37,864 bases of DNA from JBOFCS01 sp051646185 (GCA_051646185.1 JBOFCS010000151.1:1-37864); one strand, 5' to 3'. Positions 14,990-23,307 are shown, counted from the stretch's first letter. The notes: a model not told the origin generated them from the letters alone. A program made the numbers and translations.

Positions 14990-16729
14990 ATGCCGCATGT
15001 AGTTACACAGGCATGCTGTGGAGACGCTTCCTGTGTGTATGCGTGCCCAGTAAACTGTATACACCCGACTCCTGATGAACCAGATTTCCTTTTATCGGAA
15101 ATGCTTTACATTGATCCCGCTGTCTGTGTTGACTGCGGGGCTTGCGCTGAGGCCTGCCCAGTAGATGCAATTGTCCCACACACCAAGCTTTCTGAGGGAC
15201 AATTGCCCTACTTGGATATTAATTCTGTTTTTCATGAACAGAAGCGAAATTATCCGGCGATGGCTCCAGTTCCGCCGACAATTAAAATCAAAGGTGTGCG
15301 TGAGCCTTTGCGGGTTGCCATAGTTGGTTCAGGTCCGGCAGCTATGTATGCTGCTGATGAACTGCTCAAACAGGCGGGTGTTGTAGTCAATATTTTTGAA
15401 AAATTGCCTGTACCTTATGGCTTGGTTCGATTCGGTGTGGCACCGGATCATCAGGCGACAAAAAAGGTAACAAACCTTTTTGAGCAGATTGAACAGGAAC
15501 CCGGATTCAATTATTTTCTCAATGTTGAAGTTGGTTCTGATATCAGCCACAAAGAGTTACTCGACAGTCACCATGCGGTTATTTATGCCAGTGGTGCTTC
15601 AGCGGATAAACCTTTAGGGATTCCGGGGGAATTTTTAGCGGGAAGTGTTGCAGCTACTGAGTTTGTCGCTTGGTACAACGGCCATCCGGATTATATTGAC
15701 CATCAGTTTGATCTTAGTTGCCATCGAGCCGTAGTTGTAGGAAATGGCAATGTGGCCCTTGATGTTGCTCGAATTCTTGCGGCTGAACCTGATGATTTAA
15801 TGCACACGGACATTGCTCCGTATGCGCTTGAAGCATTGAGGGCTAGCAAAATACAGGAGGTAGTTGTTTTAGCTCGTAGAGGTTTTGGTCAAGCGGCATA
15901 TACGTTACCGGAATTGACAGGACTTTTAACAAAGCCAGGAGTTGATGTCGTAGTAGAAAAATCAGATCTGGTGCTTGATGCCAATACGGCAGCTCAACGT
16001 GATGCCGGAAGCTTAGAGCATTCTGCGGTACTGAAACTTGAAGCAGTAGAAAATATTTCATCTTCAGATTCACAAAAATCTGGTTCTAAGCGAATTGTTC
16101 TTCGCTATCTGCTCTCACCAACTGCAATTACAGGTTCAGATTCAGTAACGGGAATTGATCTAAGCCGGAATGAATTAGTTCATCACGATGATGGATCCAT
16201 TACTGCAAGGGCAACTTCACGGAGTGAGCATTACGATACTGGCTTAGTTCTGAGGTCAATCGGGTACCGCGGGGTGGGTTTACCGGGAGTTCCCTTTGAT
16301 GAAACTCGAATGATTATCCCAAATATCGACGGAAGAGTTTTGAAATCTATTGATTCAGAAGTTCTTTCAGGAGTTTATGCTACTGGTTGGATTAAACGTG
16401 GACCAAGTGGTTTTATCGGAACAAATAAAACTTGTGCCAGGGAAACCGTCAGTAATCTAGTTGAAGATTTTAACGATGGGCGGCTAGCATCCCCAAGAAA
16501 TTCTCCTGAAGAGCTGCATCAGTTGCTGATCGATCGCGGGGTACAGGTTATTGATATAGCCGGTTGGCAAGCGATAAACAGTGAAGAATGTTCTCGTGGA
16601 AACGATCGTGGTGCTCCGCGTGAAAAATTCAGCAAAAAAGAAGAGCTGCTTTCCATTGTAGAGGCAACCGGCAAACCCACCGAAGTAAAGAAACGGATTC
16701 GTCTGGGATCTTCTTTTTCTTTCTCCTGA
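14990..16729 (+). CDS. fprB: FprB-type ferredoxin/ferredoxin-NADP reductase fusion
   Basis: The 579-aa protein fuses an N-terminal ferredoxin to an adrenodoxin-reductase-like flavoprotein. The ferredoxin carries Cys-rich motifs at residues 9-23 (CCGDASCVYACPVNC) and at about 47-60 (CVDCGACAEACP), enough for two iron-sulfur clusters. From about residue 105 follow the FAD motif VGSGPAAMYAAD, the PVPYGLVRFGVAPDH signature and the NADP motif VVGNGNVALDVA. Length and domain order match mycobacterial FprB. It passes electrons from NADPH through FAD to its own clusters and on to an acceptor. The adjacent diiron oxygenase is the likeliest partner. Confidence 0.93.
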   Translation: MPHVVTQACCGDASCVYACPVNCIHPTPDEPDFLLSEMLYIDPAVCVDCGACAEACPVDAIVPHTKLSEGQLPYLDINSVFHEQKRNYPAMAPVPPTIKIKGVREPLRVAIVGSGPAAMYAADELLKQAGVVVNIFEKLPVPYGLVRFGVAPDHQATKKVTNLFEQIEQEPGFNYFLNVEVGSDISHKELLDSHHAVIYASGASADKPLGIPGEFLAGSVAATEFVAWYNGHPDYIDHQFDLSCHRAVVVGNGNVALDVARILAAEPDDLMHTDIAPYALEALRASKIQEVVVLARRGFGQAAYTLPELTGLLTKPGVDVVVEKSDLVLDANTAAQRDAGSLEHSAVLKLEAVENISSSDSQKSGSKRIVLRYLLSPTAITGSDSVTGIDLSRNELVHHDDGSITARATSRSEHYDTGLVLRSIGYRGVGLPGVPFDETRMIIPNIDGRVLKSIDSEVLSGVYATGWIKRGPSGFIGTNKTCARETVSNLVEDFNDGRLASPRNSPEELHQLLIDRGVQVIDIAGWQAINSEECSRGNDRGAPREKFSKKEELLSIVEATGKPTEVKKRIRLGSSFSFS

Positions 16730-16752
16730 GAAAGAGTTATCTATCGAATAGG

Positions 16753-16796
16753 TTAAGGGCAATGCCTGGTTGCTTGTGACGAGACATTGCCCCTAA
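16753..16796. terminator. Hairpin between convergent fprB and lsr2
   Basis: TTAaGGGCAATG (16753-16764) and CATTGCCCcTAA (16785-16796) form a 12-bp stem with one mismatch and a 20-base loop. It lies between the stops of the rightward fprB and the leftward lsr2 and could serve both. There is no clear T-run. Confidence 0.55.
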
Positions 16797-16806
16797 CTGT
16801 GTATTC

Positions 16807-17157
16807 TTAGTGAGCTGAATCGAAAGCTTCTTCAATCTCAGCGGGAATGCGTCCACGCGCGGAAACTTCGTAGCCATTGGAATTGGCCCATTCGCGGATG
16901 GCCTTTGTTTGCTCGGGATCACGTTTTGTTGGGGGGGCTACGGAGCCAGCAGGTAAGGGTCGTTTTTTACGTCCGCCAACTTTAGTGCTGAACTGGATGT
17001 AGTAATCAAGCTTACGATGAAATTCTATAGCATTTTTGTCATTAAGATCAATGGTGTATTCCACACCATTGACAGAAAAACTGATGGACTCTCCACCCGA
17101 ATCGATTGGGGTATCGTCAATATCGTCTACAAGTTGAACGAGAATTTTTTTTGCCAT
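16807..17157 (-). CDS. lsr2: Lsr2 nucleoid-associated xenogeneic silencer
   Basis: This 116-aa protein has the full Lsr2 layout. An N-terminal dimerisation domain starts MAKKILVQLVDDIDDTPID and continues with a beta sheet (ISFSVNGVEYTIDL). A basic linker (VGGRKKRPLPAGS) follows. The C-terminal DNA-binding domain (IREWANSNGYEVSARGRIP) carries the RGR AT-hook-like motif. Lsr2 binds the minor groove of AT-rich DNA, bridges it and silences acquired genes. The start is taken at the MAKK methionine (17157), 11 bases after GGGAGG. The linker is short and less Arg/Gly-repeated than in high-GC mycobacteria. In an AT-rich genome its target discrimination must differ, which is inference. Confidence 0.95.
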   Translation of the reverse strand: MAKKILVQLVDDIDDTPIDSGGESISFSVNGVEYTIDLNDKNAIEFHRKLDYYIQFSTKVGGRKKRPLPAGSVAPPTKRDPEQTKAIREWANSNGYEVSARGRIPAEIEEAFDSAH

Positions 17158-17599
17158 TGCGCCCATTACCTCCCATTTGTTAGGCATCATTTAATGCCAT
17201 TCTTCTAATGCAATTAAAACTATAACCCCAATGGCATTATTTAACGGTGTCAGCGATCGCGGCCAAGGTCATGCTAGTCAACTTGCCCAGTTAGGGTGCT
17301 TAATATCAGTCGCAATGACTGGCATAGTTAGATAACTCAAAGGCCTCAATCCGCAAATCTTTTATTTTTACAGTAAATGCCAGCCCGCTAAACTAAATCA
17401 ATTACACCTGTCGATTGGTATTGTTATTTAATATATTCTGACATCAATTAAAGTCACAAATTTATGGCATGTGATGATGTGTTGATATTGCCTTGGTTAT
17501 TTAATTACCAAAGATTGTTGAGCGGAAAAGTATCTAGTAGATCGATCGGTCTACCGGATGCTAAGCTCAACAAGAGATATCCCTAATGAGGAGTGGTCA
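17158..17599. promoter_or_regulatory. AT-rich divergent promoter region, lsr2 and thioesterase genes
   Basis: This 442-base stretch separates lsr2 (leftward) from the thioesterase gene (rightward) and should contain both promoters. Visible elements are an imperfect dyad TTGGTTATTTAATTACCAA (17493-17511) and a strong 18-base palindrome at 17537-17554 listed separately. The centre (17380-17470) is very AT-rich, as expected where Lsr2 might regulate itself, but no such site can be proven here. Confidence 0.4.
17537..17554. promoter_or_regulatory. Palindrome of TetR-operator type before the thioesterase genes
   Basis: GTAGATCGATCGGTCTAC is an 18-base dyad with a single mismatched pair. It resembles AGACCGATCGGTCT-like operators of TetR regulators. 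It ends 45 bases before the first thioesterase start (17600), overlapping the likely promoter or leader. The TetR gene at 18905-19504, convergent with the same two thioesterase genes, is the obvious candidate ligand; that link is inference. Confidence 0.5.
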
Positions 17600-18064
17600 A
17601 TGCAGCCTAGGTCAATGAAAGAGTTAGCCGAGCGTATGTCGGAGATGTCTGGTCTGGATGTCCTCAAAGCGATGTTTGAGTTGTCGGATCGGCCACCCAA
17701 TATCGGCGGACTCATGGGCATGCAGGTAGAGAATCTTGAGTTCGGTTCGGCGTGCTTTAGCCTGCTTACGAGGCCAGATTTTTCCAACCCTCTCGGTTCA
17801 GTGCATGGTGGGATATGCGCGACCCTGCTTGATTCGGTGATGGGTTGTGCGGTGCATACAACGCTTGGACCGATGGTTGGATATAGCACATTAGAGTTGA
17901 AGGTGAACTATATTCGTTCGGTTCCCACGGATGGCCGCAAACTTATTGCTACCGGTACAACTATTCATCTTGGGCGCACAACAGCAACGGCAGAAGGTCG
18001 GGTGGTAAATGACGAGGGCAAACTTATTGCGCATGCAACCACAACATGCATCGTCTTGGGATAA
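17600..18064 (+). CDS. PaaI-type hot-dog acyl-CoA thioesterase
   Basis: This 154-aa protein is a single hot-dog domain of the PaaI/acyl-CoA thioesterase group. The signature NPLGSVHGGICATLLDSVMG holds the HGG turn and the acidic residue of the long central helix. The strands LKVNYIRSVP and TTIHLGRTTATAEGRV follow. It should hydrolyse acyl-CoA thioesters in the cytoplasm as an oligomer. The ATG at 17600 is chosen because GAGGAG lies six bases upstream; an in-frame ATG at 17558 lacks such a site and is only four bases from the palindrome. Followed by a FatA-like thioesterase gene 60 bases on, probably in one operon. Confidence 0.85.
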   Translation: MQPRSMKELAERMSEMSGLDVLKAMFELSDRPPNIGGLMGMQVENLEFGSACFSLLTRPDFSNPLGSVHGGICATLLDSVMGCAVHTTLGPMVGYSTLELKVNYIRSVPTDGRKLIATGTTIHLGRTTATAEGRVVNDEGKLIAHATTTCIVLG

Positions 18065-18124
18065 ACCGCTACAGCTATCCTAGGAGCACAAGCTAGGGTG
18101 TAGCGCAGCGAGCTAGGAGCGGTA

Positions 18125-18880
18125 ATGGGTCTTGATTCACTCTTGTCGGCACTTCCAGAACAAGGCTATATCTATAAGACTTCTTGGCGAATAAAAACTA
18201 CAGATATGGACAGTGATTATCGGTTGAGCTTGAATGCAATTGCAGGATATCTGCAGGAAGCAGGTGCGGAGCATCTTGAGGATGCCGGTGCCATAGAGGA
18301 TCATCCGGATTGGATTGTGCGCAGGACCGTTATTGACATCGTTGAGCCGGTGCCATGGCCAAATAATGTCACCATCAAGCGTTGGTGCTCTGGGATTTCG
18401 CCACGATGGTGCAATATGAGAGTGCAAATTGTTGGTGAAGCTGGTGGTTTGATTGAAACCGAAGGTTTTTGGATCAATATGAATAAATCAACGATGGGTC
18501 CGGCTCGTATGCAGGATAGGTTTTTTGATAGGCTTAGTACCACTACCGAGGAGAAAAGGCTTAAATGGAAAGCCTGGCTTACTGATCCGTTACCAGAAAT
18601 GCAGGGTGTGGTTTTTCCCTTGCGGCGCACCGACTTAGATCATTTTAATCATGTAAATAACACGGCGTACTTTCACATTATTTCTGAGTTCTTGTCAGGT
18701 ATTCCAGAACTGAGTGACGTTGGGCGACGGTATGTCATCGAATATGTTAAGCCCATCACTTTAGGTGAGGAAGTAGCTGTGCATGTAGAACACAGCTTAG
18801 TGGACCTAAATATTGTCACATTGTGGTTAGCGGTAGCCAGAGAAGTACGGGCAATAGTCAGGACTTCGCCTAAGCCATAG
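18125..18880 (+). CDS. Acyl-ACP thioesterase (FatA/Rv2001-like)
   Basis: This 251-aa double hot-dog protein belongs to the acyl-ACP thioesterase family that includes plant FatA/FatB and M. tuberculosis Rv2001. The first hot-dog domain covers about residues 13-120 (helix NAIAGYLQEAGAEHLED, strand VRRTVIDIVEP). The second covers about 155-245, with the family motif DLDHFNHVNNTAYF in the usual place of the catalytic Asn/His. It releases free fatty acid from acyl carrier protein. Its pairing with a PaaI-type thioesterase suggests co-regulated control of acyl chain pools. The ribosome site is AGGAGCGGTAATG. It converges on a TetR gene with a 24-base gap. Confidence 0.88.
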   Translation: MGLDSLLSALPEQGYIYKTSWRIKTTDMDSDYRLSLNAIAGYLQEAGAEHLEDAGAIEDHPDWIVRRTVIDIVEPVPWPNNVTIKRWCSGISPRWCNMRVQIVGEAGGLIETEGFWINMNKSTMGPARMQDRFFDRLSTTTEEKRLKWKAWLTDPLPEMQGVVFPLRRTDLDHFNHVNNTAYFHIISEFLSGIPELSDVGRRYVIEYVKPITLGEEVAVHVEHSLVDLNIVTLWLAVAREVRAIVRTSPKP

Positions 18881-18904
18881 CCTAGCTGTGGGGATTCGTT
18901 ACTT

Positions 18905-19504
18905 TTATTCAAAAGTGGGCAGTCGCAATAACGCAATTATGTGCTCCTGCGCAAATTTTCTGGCTGATTCTTCACAACTGGTGTTAATAACTCCCCCGGT
19001 GGTTAGTGTCAAGGAAAGAGAGAGTCGGGCCATAAGTTCAGCTACTTCTTGGGCATTAAATTGTGGTAGTTGACCTTCGGTTTGCAACCGGACAATCGAT
19101 TCAGCAAGATACTCACGCCCGGCTGTTAATAGGGGTAGCGCATTGGTAGTGAGCAGAGGTAGTAGCATCTCCGGCTCGGTGGTGAGCAGTCTTTCAAGTA
19201 GTTTGTTTTCACTTAAGGTTTTTGTGAAAGCGACGAAACAATCAATTATTTGTTCTCTAGCAGGGTTTGTACGATCAACTTGGCTTTCCACAGTATCGAT
19301 AAAACGGAGTGCTTCGCGCTGAATTACTGCTGAGAGTAGGCCATCTTTGCTTGAGTAACGTCGATAAAGGGTTGCTGGGCTAATTTTTGCATAGGAAGCA
19401 ATCCCGGTCATAGTGCTGCGCTTAATTCCGTATTCCAGGAATGATTTAATGGCACCGTCAAGAATATTGTCTTCAGTATTGATGTCTTTGGCTGGATTTA
19501 AAAT
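18905..19504 (-). CDS. TetR regulator with apparent ATT start codon
   Basis: The helix-turn-helix domain needs sequence upstream of the first ATG (19411). The 31 codons before it continue the TetR fold perfectly (NILDGAIKSFLEYGIKRST, then MTGIASYAKISPATLYRRY). That stretch holds no ATG, GTG or TTG and begins after a stop at 19508-19510. An ATT at 19502-19504 sits seven bases after a perfect AGGAG (19512-19516), so I place the start there, giving 199 aa, a normal TetR length. The alternative is a recently broken start. The ligand domain is unassigned. It converges on the two thioesterase genes and is its own neighbour's likely regulator. Confidence 0.75.
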   Translation of the reverse strand: MLNPAKDINTEDNILDGAIKSFLEYGIKRSTMTGIASYAKISPATLYRRYSSKDGLLSAVIQREALRFIDTVESQVDRTNPAREQIIDCFVAFTKTLSENKLLERLLTTEPEMLLPLLTTNALPLLTAGREYLAESIVRLQTEGQLPQFNAQEVAELMARLSLSLTLTTGGVINTSCEESARKFAQEHIIALLRLPTFE

Positions 19505-19604
19505 TGTCTAGCTCCTAGAGGTTTTGGATCGGCGGGCAGGGTTCACGATAACTTGAGCTCAGATACTCTTCATCAGTATTTATGTTCGGGACTCTTGACT
19601 TAGC

Positions 19605-19631
19605 TGAGAGAATGAGATGAAATTTCTCTCA
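19605..19631. promoter_or_regulatory. 8-bp inverted repeat upstream of decayed DUF2236 gene
   Basis: TGAGAGAA (19605-19612) and TTCTCTCA (19624-19631) are perfect inverted repeats separated by 11 bases. They lie between the leftward TetR gene and the decayed rightward DUF2236 copy. The element could be an operator for the TetR protein or a leftover of the dead gene's promoter. Confidence 0.3.
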
Positions 19632-20013
19632 TGCTATCAAAGGTGTTGGTGAGGGTCTGCGATCTTTCGGCCCATCTTGGTGGAACAATCAATGTCGCTA
19701 ACGAGATAATGCCGTTGTCTGCTCCTGAGGTAGGACGAAAAGTAGCGGAAAGCCGGGTTGATACCGGCAAGGCCACGCAGCATCCTGTTAAGCGGGCCAG
19801 AACGACCGCTATATCAGGTGCCGATTTAGACCACTATGACTATGCTTTATAGGGAACTTGGCAATGCTTAAGCAGGCCTTCTCTATCAAGATGCGGCAAT
19901 ACTTGCTATCACGCCTAATAGTTCAGATGGAAATGTGTCCAGATTCGCGCGCTGAATGTGAGAGATATTGGAACACCCAGCTCTACCGCATTGATCTTGG
20001 GATGAGAAGGTGA
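19631..20013 (+). pseudogene. Frameshifted, shortened copy of the DUF2236/MpaB-type gene
   Basis: The frame from 19631 encodes ANEIMPLSAPEVG...ESRVDTG...HPVKRARTT. In the 37-residue block ending RARTT it is identical to the intact gene at 20181 at 22 positions (my hand count). After a stop near 19851, the pieces YRELGNA (19848-19868, another frame) and PDSRAECERYWNTQLYRID (to 20013) match YREAVNA and the region around FENYWEREFEQVNID of the intact protein in the same order. Large parts between are missing. It is therefore a tandem paralogue that has lost segments and frame, not an independent small gene. Confidence 0.75.
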
Positions 20014-20180
20014 TGAGCTAAGCCGACATTTAACTTCGTCAGGGCAATCGATCTCTAGCACAAGGGCTGGGGCGCAAGGCTAGCTGGATTCGCAGAATAG
20101 GCCTAACCTTAGCTGGTTCCGAGAACATATATTTGATTAAATAAGCAGTATCGGGTTACTACAAGAAGGATGATCTAAAG

Positions 20181-21002
20181 ATGAGTACCGAGGTCAAGAG
20201 CCCGACCCTTGTTGATGCAGTAGATGCGGTGGCAGGGATTGCCGGGGTCGCAAATGTAATTATGCAGTTATCACGGCCAGGCGTCGGATATGGAGTAGTT
20301 GAAAGTAAGGTTGAGTCTGGAAGAGTATTCGATCACCCATGGAAGCGCGCGCGAACCACTTTTACGTATTTATCTGTAGCAATCCTTGGTCGCCCTGATG
20401 ATAAAGCGGCATATCGCGAAGCTGTGAATGCTGCACATCGTCAAGTTCGATCAGATATCAATAGTCCGGTGAAGTATAATGCCTTTGATCGAGACTTACA
20501 GATGTGGGTTGCCGCCTGCTTATATAAAGGTTTTGAAGATACTTATCAGCTTTTGCACGGTCAATTAACCGAAGAAGAATCAGAAATTTTTTATCATTCT
20601 GGATTCACTTTAGGAACCACTCTTCAAGTGCCGCAAGATCTATGGCCAACTACCCGAAAAGATTTTGAAAACTACTGGGAGCGTGAATTTGAGCAGGTCA
20701 ACATCGATGAGGTAGTTCGAGAGTATTTAACTAAACTTGCTGAGCTTCGTTTTCTGCACCCTTTGATAGCTAAGGCGTTTGGTCCATTCCATCTTTTTAT
20801 TACTAAAGGTTTTTTACCAGAAAACTTTAGGGAGGCAATGAAGTTTAATTGGACGTTTAATGATCAGCGTAAGTTTGATCGGTTTGTTAGGAGTGTAGCT
20901 TTTATTAATCGAAAGACCCCCAAATTTATCCGGCACTTGCCCTACCAACTTCTCCTTAAAATACTTCGATTTCAGATAAGAACAGGAAGACCCCTTGCTT
21001 GA
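20181..21002 (+). CDS. DUF2236 (MpaB/latex-clearing-type) oxygenase-like protein
   Basis: This 273-aa helical protein belongs to the DUF2236 group, which includes the oxygenase MpaB and rubber oxygenase Lcp. Recognisable parts are GRPDDKAAYREAVNAAHRQV (70-89; His86 is the usual haem-ligand region) and the core AFDRDLQMWVAACLYKGFED (101-120) followed by LTEEESEIFY. No signal peptide is present. Whether it keeps haem or catalytic activity cannot be told. It overlaps the phosphotransferase-like gene by eight bases and precedes an acyl-CoA dehydrogenase gene, so all three are probably one operon in lipid catabolism. A decayed duplicate lies just upstream. The start is an ATG with a weak AAGGATG upstream site. 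Confidence 0.8.
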   Translation: MSTEVKSPTLVDAVDAVAGIAGVANVIMQLSRPGVGYGVVESKVESGRVFDHPWKRARTTFTYLSVAILGRPDDKAAYREAVNAAHRQVRSDINSPVKYNAFDRDLQMWVAACLYKGFEDTYQLLHGQLTEEESEIFYHSGFTLGTTLQVPQDLWPTTRKDFENYWEREFEQVNIDEVVREYLTKLAELRFLHPLIAKAFGPFHLFITKGFLPENFREAMKFNWTFNDQRKFDRFVRSVAFINRKTPKFIRHLPYQLLLKILRFQIRTGRPLA

Positions 21003-22041
21003 TAACAATTTCCGTGTTGATCTACAAAAGTTATTAAATCCGTCTGAGCTGGGGCAGCGGATTAGCCAGGTGTTAAGTGATGCTCGGTGGGAACATTTTT
21101 CAGCCCGACTTATCGAAGGTGGGAAATCAAACTTAACTTTTGAACTAACCAGTGCTGCTGGAGAACTCATACTGCGACGGCAACCTTCAGGTCAGCTTTT
21201 GCCAAGTGCACATGATATGGGAAGAGAGGCTCGGGTGCAGAAAGCCTTGAAAAGCACTCCAGTGCCTGTTGCCGGAATAATTCTTGAAGATTCAGGGGAT
21301 TTGCTCGGTGCCAGCTTCTACGTTATGGAGAAGGTTTCTGGACATGTTATTCGTGATGAAATCCCCCAAGGGTATGCCGATTCTTCCCTAGAAAAACAGC
21401 GGTTAGCGCATGCTCTTGTGCAAACTTTGGTGGATCTGCATTCAGTTGAGCCCGTCAGCGTTGGTCTTTCCGATTTTGGTCGTGCTGAAGGTTTTATGAT
21501 CCGGCAGTTACGTCGTTGGAATTCGCAGTCGAAGGCAAGTGTGGAGTTTACTTCGGCATTATTGTTGCAGTTACATCAAGAATTAGAAAAGGTAGTTCCT
21601 GCGGCCGGTCGTACATCGATTGTTCATGGAGATTACCGTATTGACAATTGCATTATGGACCATACCGATCCGGGAGTTGTTGCAGCGGTATTAGATTGGG
21701 AACTCTCTACATTAGGAGATCCATTGGCTGATCTGGGTATGCTGATGCTGTATTGGCGGCAAGCTGAGGACCGCTCAGTGCCACTGGTTCCGGCGCTAAC
21801 AGCGCTAGCGGGATTCCCTAGCCGAGCTGATCTTTGTGAAGTATATGCTCAAGCAGCCGGGGTCAGTCTTGATGGTTTTAGCTTCTATGAAGCCTTTGCG
21901 CACTACAAATTTGCAGTAATTTTGCAAGGAATATTTGCCCGCTCTCAAGCCGGGGCTATGGGGGGCCAAGAATTTACTGTTGCTGAAGGTGATATTGATT
22001 GGTTGGCGGAAACCGGGTTGCAGTTACTAAACCCAGCCTGA
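20995..22041 (+). CDS. Aminoglycoside-phosphotransferase-fold protein, ACAD10/11-associated
   Basis: This 348-aa protein has the APH kinase fold: catalytic loop HGDYRIDN (211-218) and metal-binding DWELSTLGDPLADLG (from 234). It has an N-lobe with GGKSNLTFEL. This subfamily is repeatedly found beside or fused to acyl-CoA dehydrogenases (as in ACAD10/ACAD11, where the kinase domain phosphorylates hydroxyacyl substrates). Here the next gene, 45 bases on, is such a dehydrogenase. A TTG start is indicated: it overlaps the upstream stop and lies about six bases after AGGAAG. Likely role, from family knowledge: activating 4-hydroxyacyl compounds for breakdown. The substrate here is unknown. Such proteins are sometimes mislabelled FadE36. 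Confidence 0.85.
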   Translation: MLDNNFRVDLQKLLNPSELGQRISQVLSDARWEHFSARLIEGGKSNLTFELTSAAGELILRRQPSGQLLPSAHDMGREARVQKALKSTPVPVAGIILEDSGDLLGASFYVMEKVSGHVIRDEIPQGYADSSLEKQRLAHALVQTLVDLHSVEPVSVGLSDFGRAEGFMIRQLRRWNSQSKASVEFTSALLLQLHQELEKVVPAAGRTSIVHGDYRIDNCIMDHTDPGVVAAVLDWELSTLGDPLADLGMLMLYWRQAEDRSVPLVPALTALAGFPSRADLCEVYAQAAGVSLDGFSFYEAFAHYKFAVILQGIFARSQAGAMGGQEFTVAEGDIDWLAETGLQLLNPA

Positions 22042-22086
22042 CTAGCTTTGTTGTAACCGTTTTGTGCAGATTAGGAGAAGAGTATA

Positions 22087-23292
22087 GTGGATTTTGCTAT
22101 AACACCACAGGCCCAAGATTTTTCGGAGCGTATGTGGGATTTTATGCGAGAAAAAGTTTTCCCCGCCGAAAAAGCTTACTCACAGTGGCGTGCCGAAAAT
22201 GGTGAACATGACCGCCCACCAATTTTAGAAGAACTCAAGAGTGAAGCAAAATCACGAGGGTTGTGGAATTTATTTCTTCCGTCAGTCTCAGGTTTATCTA
22301 ATGTTGACTACGCTTCCATTGCCGAGATATCGGGGTGGTCGCCGGTGATTGCGCCGGAAGCAATTAACTGTCAGGCACCCGATACCGGAAATATGGAGAC
22401 ACTTCATTTATTTGGCACTGTCGAGCAGCGTCAACAATGGCTTAATCCCTTGCTGGAGGGTACTATTCGGTCAGCTTTTGCGATGACGGAGCCAGATGTA
22501 GCAAGCTCAGATGCGCGGAATATTTCTACATCTATTGTTCGTGAAGGTCAGGATTACATTATTAATGGCCGTAAGTGGTGGATCACTGGAGTGGCCGATC
22601 CCCACTGTTTAATTTTTATAGTTATGGGAAAAACTGATGGAAGTGCACCAGGACATTTGCAGCAGTCAATGGTACTTGTGCCGCGAGACACACCAGGGTT
22701 AAAAATAGTTCGCCACTTACCTACTTTTGGGTACCAGGATCAACATGGTCATTCCGAAATTGTTTTTGACAATGTCAGAGTTCCGGTCGAGAACCTGCTT
22801 GGGGAAGAAGGCGGAGGCTTCAAGATTGCTCAAGCTCGGCTGGGACCGGGTCGTATTCACCATGCGATGCGCGCGATAGGTATGGCGGAAAGGGCTTTGG
22901 CGCTGATGGTTGAGCGCTCAAAATCTCGAGTAGCTTTTGGCGGACCACTCTGCGATCAAGGGGTGGTACGAGATCTTATTGCTCAATCTAGAATAGACAT
23001 TGAGCAAGCTAGGCTTTTGGTGCTTAAGACGGCATGGCTTATTGATAAACATGGGGCTGGTGGAGCAAGAACTGAAGTTGCTGCCATTAAAGTTGCGGCA
23101 CCGGCTATGGCGACCAAGGTGATTGACCGGGCAATTGAAGTATTTGGTGCTGCTGGCGTTAGTGATGATTTCCCGCTTGCATACTTCTATAACTGGGCAC
23201 GGGTTCTTCGCATTGTCGATGGCCCCGATGCGGTCCATCGGAGATCTATTGCTAGGGAAGAGCTTCAAAAAATCCCACCTTTTACTGGCTAA
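22087..23292 (+). CDS. Acyl-CoA dehydrogenase (ACAD11-like FadE)
   Basis: This 401-aa FAD enzyme has the full acyl-CoA dehydrogenase fold. The N-terminal helical domain is followed by AFAMTEPDVASSDARN (flavin-binding strand region) and YIINGRKWWITG, and the C-terminal domain has IEVFGAAGVSDD and RIVDGPDAVHRRSIARE. At the position where MCAD-type enzymes carry the catalytic Glu the sequence has DGPD, as in ACAD10/11-like members. It begins with GTG after TAGGAGAAG. It follows the APH-fold gene and probably acts with it, removing two hydrogens from (phospho)hydroxyacyl-CoA. The gene ends at a strong bidirectional terminator. Confidence 0.88.
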   Translation: MDFAITPQAQDFSERMWDFMREKVFPAEKAYSQWRAENGEHDRPPILEELKSEAKSRGLWNLFLPSVSGLSNVDYASIAEISGWSPVIAPEAINCQAPDTGNMETLHLFGTVEQRQQWLNPLLEGTIRSAFAMTEPDVASSDARNISTSIVREGQDYIINGRKWWITGVADPHCLIFIVMGKTDGSAPGHLQQSMVLVPRDTPGLKIVRHLPTFGYQDQHGHSEIVFDNVRVPVENLLGEEGGGFKIAQARLGPGRIHHAMRAIGMAERALALMVERSKSRVAFGGPLCDQGVVRDLIAQSRIDIEQARLLVLKTAWLIDKHGAGGARTEVAAIKVAAPAMATKVIDRAIEVFGAAGVSDDFPLAYFYNWARVLRIVDGPDAVHRRSIAREELQKIPPFTG

Positions 23293-23307
23293 GGCTGGGC
23301 GGGGAAT

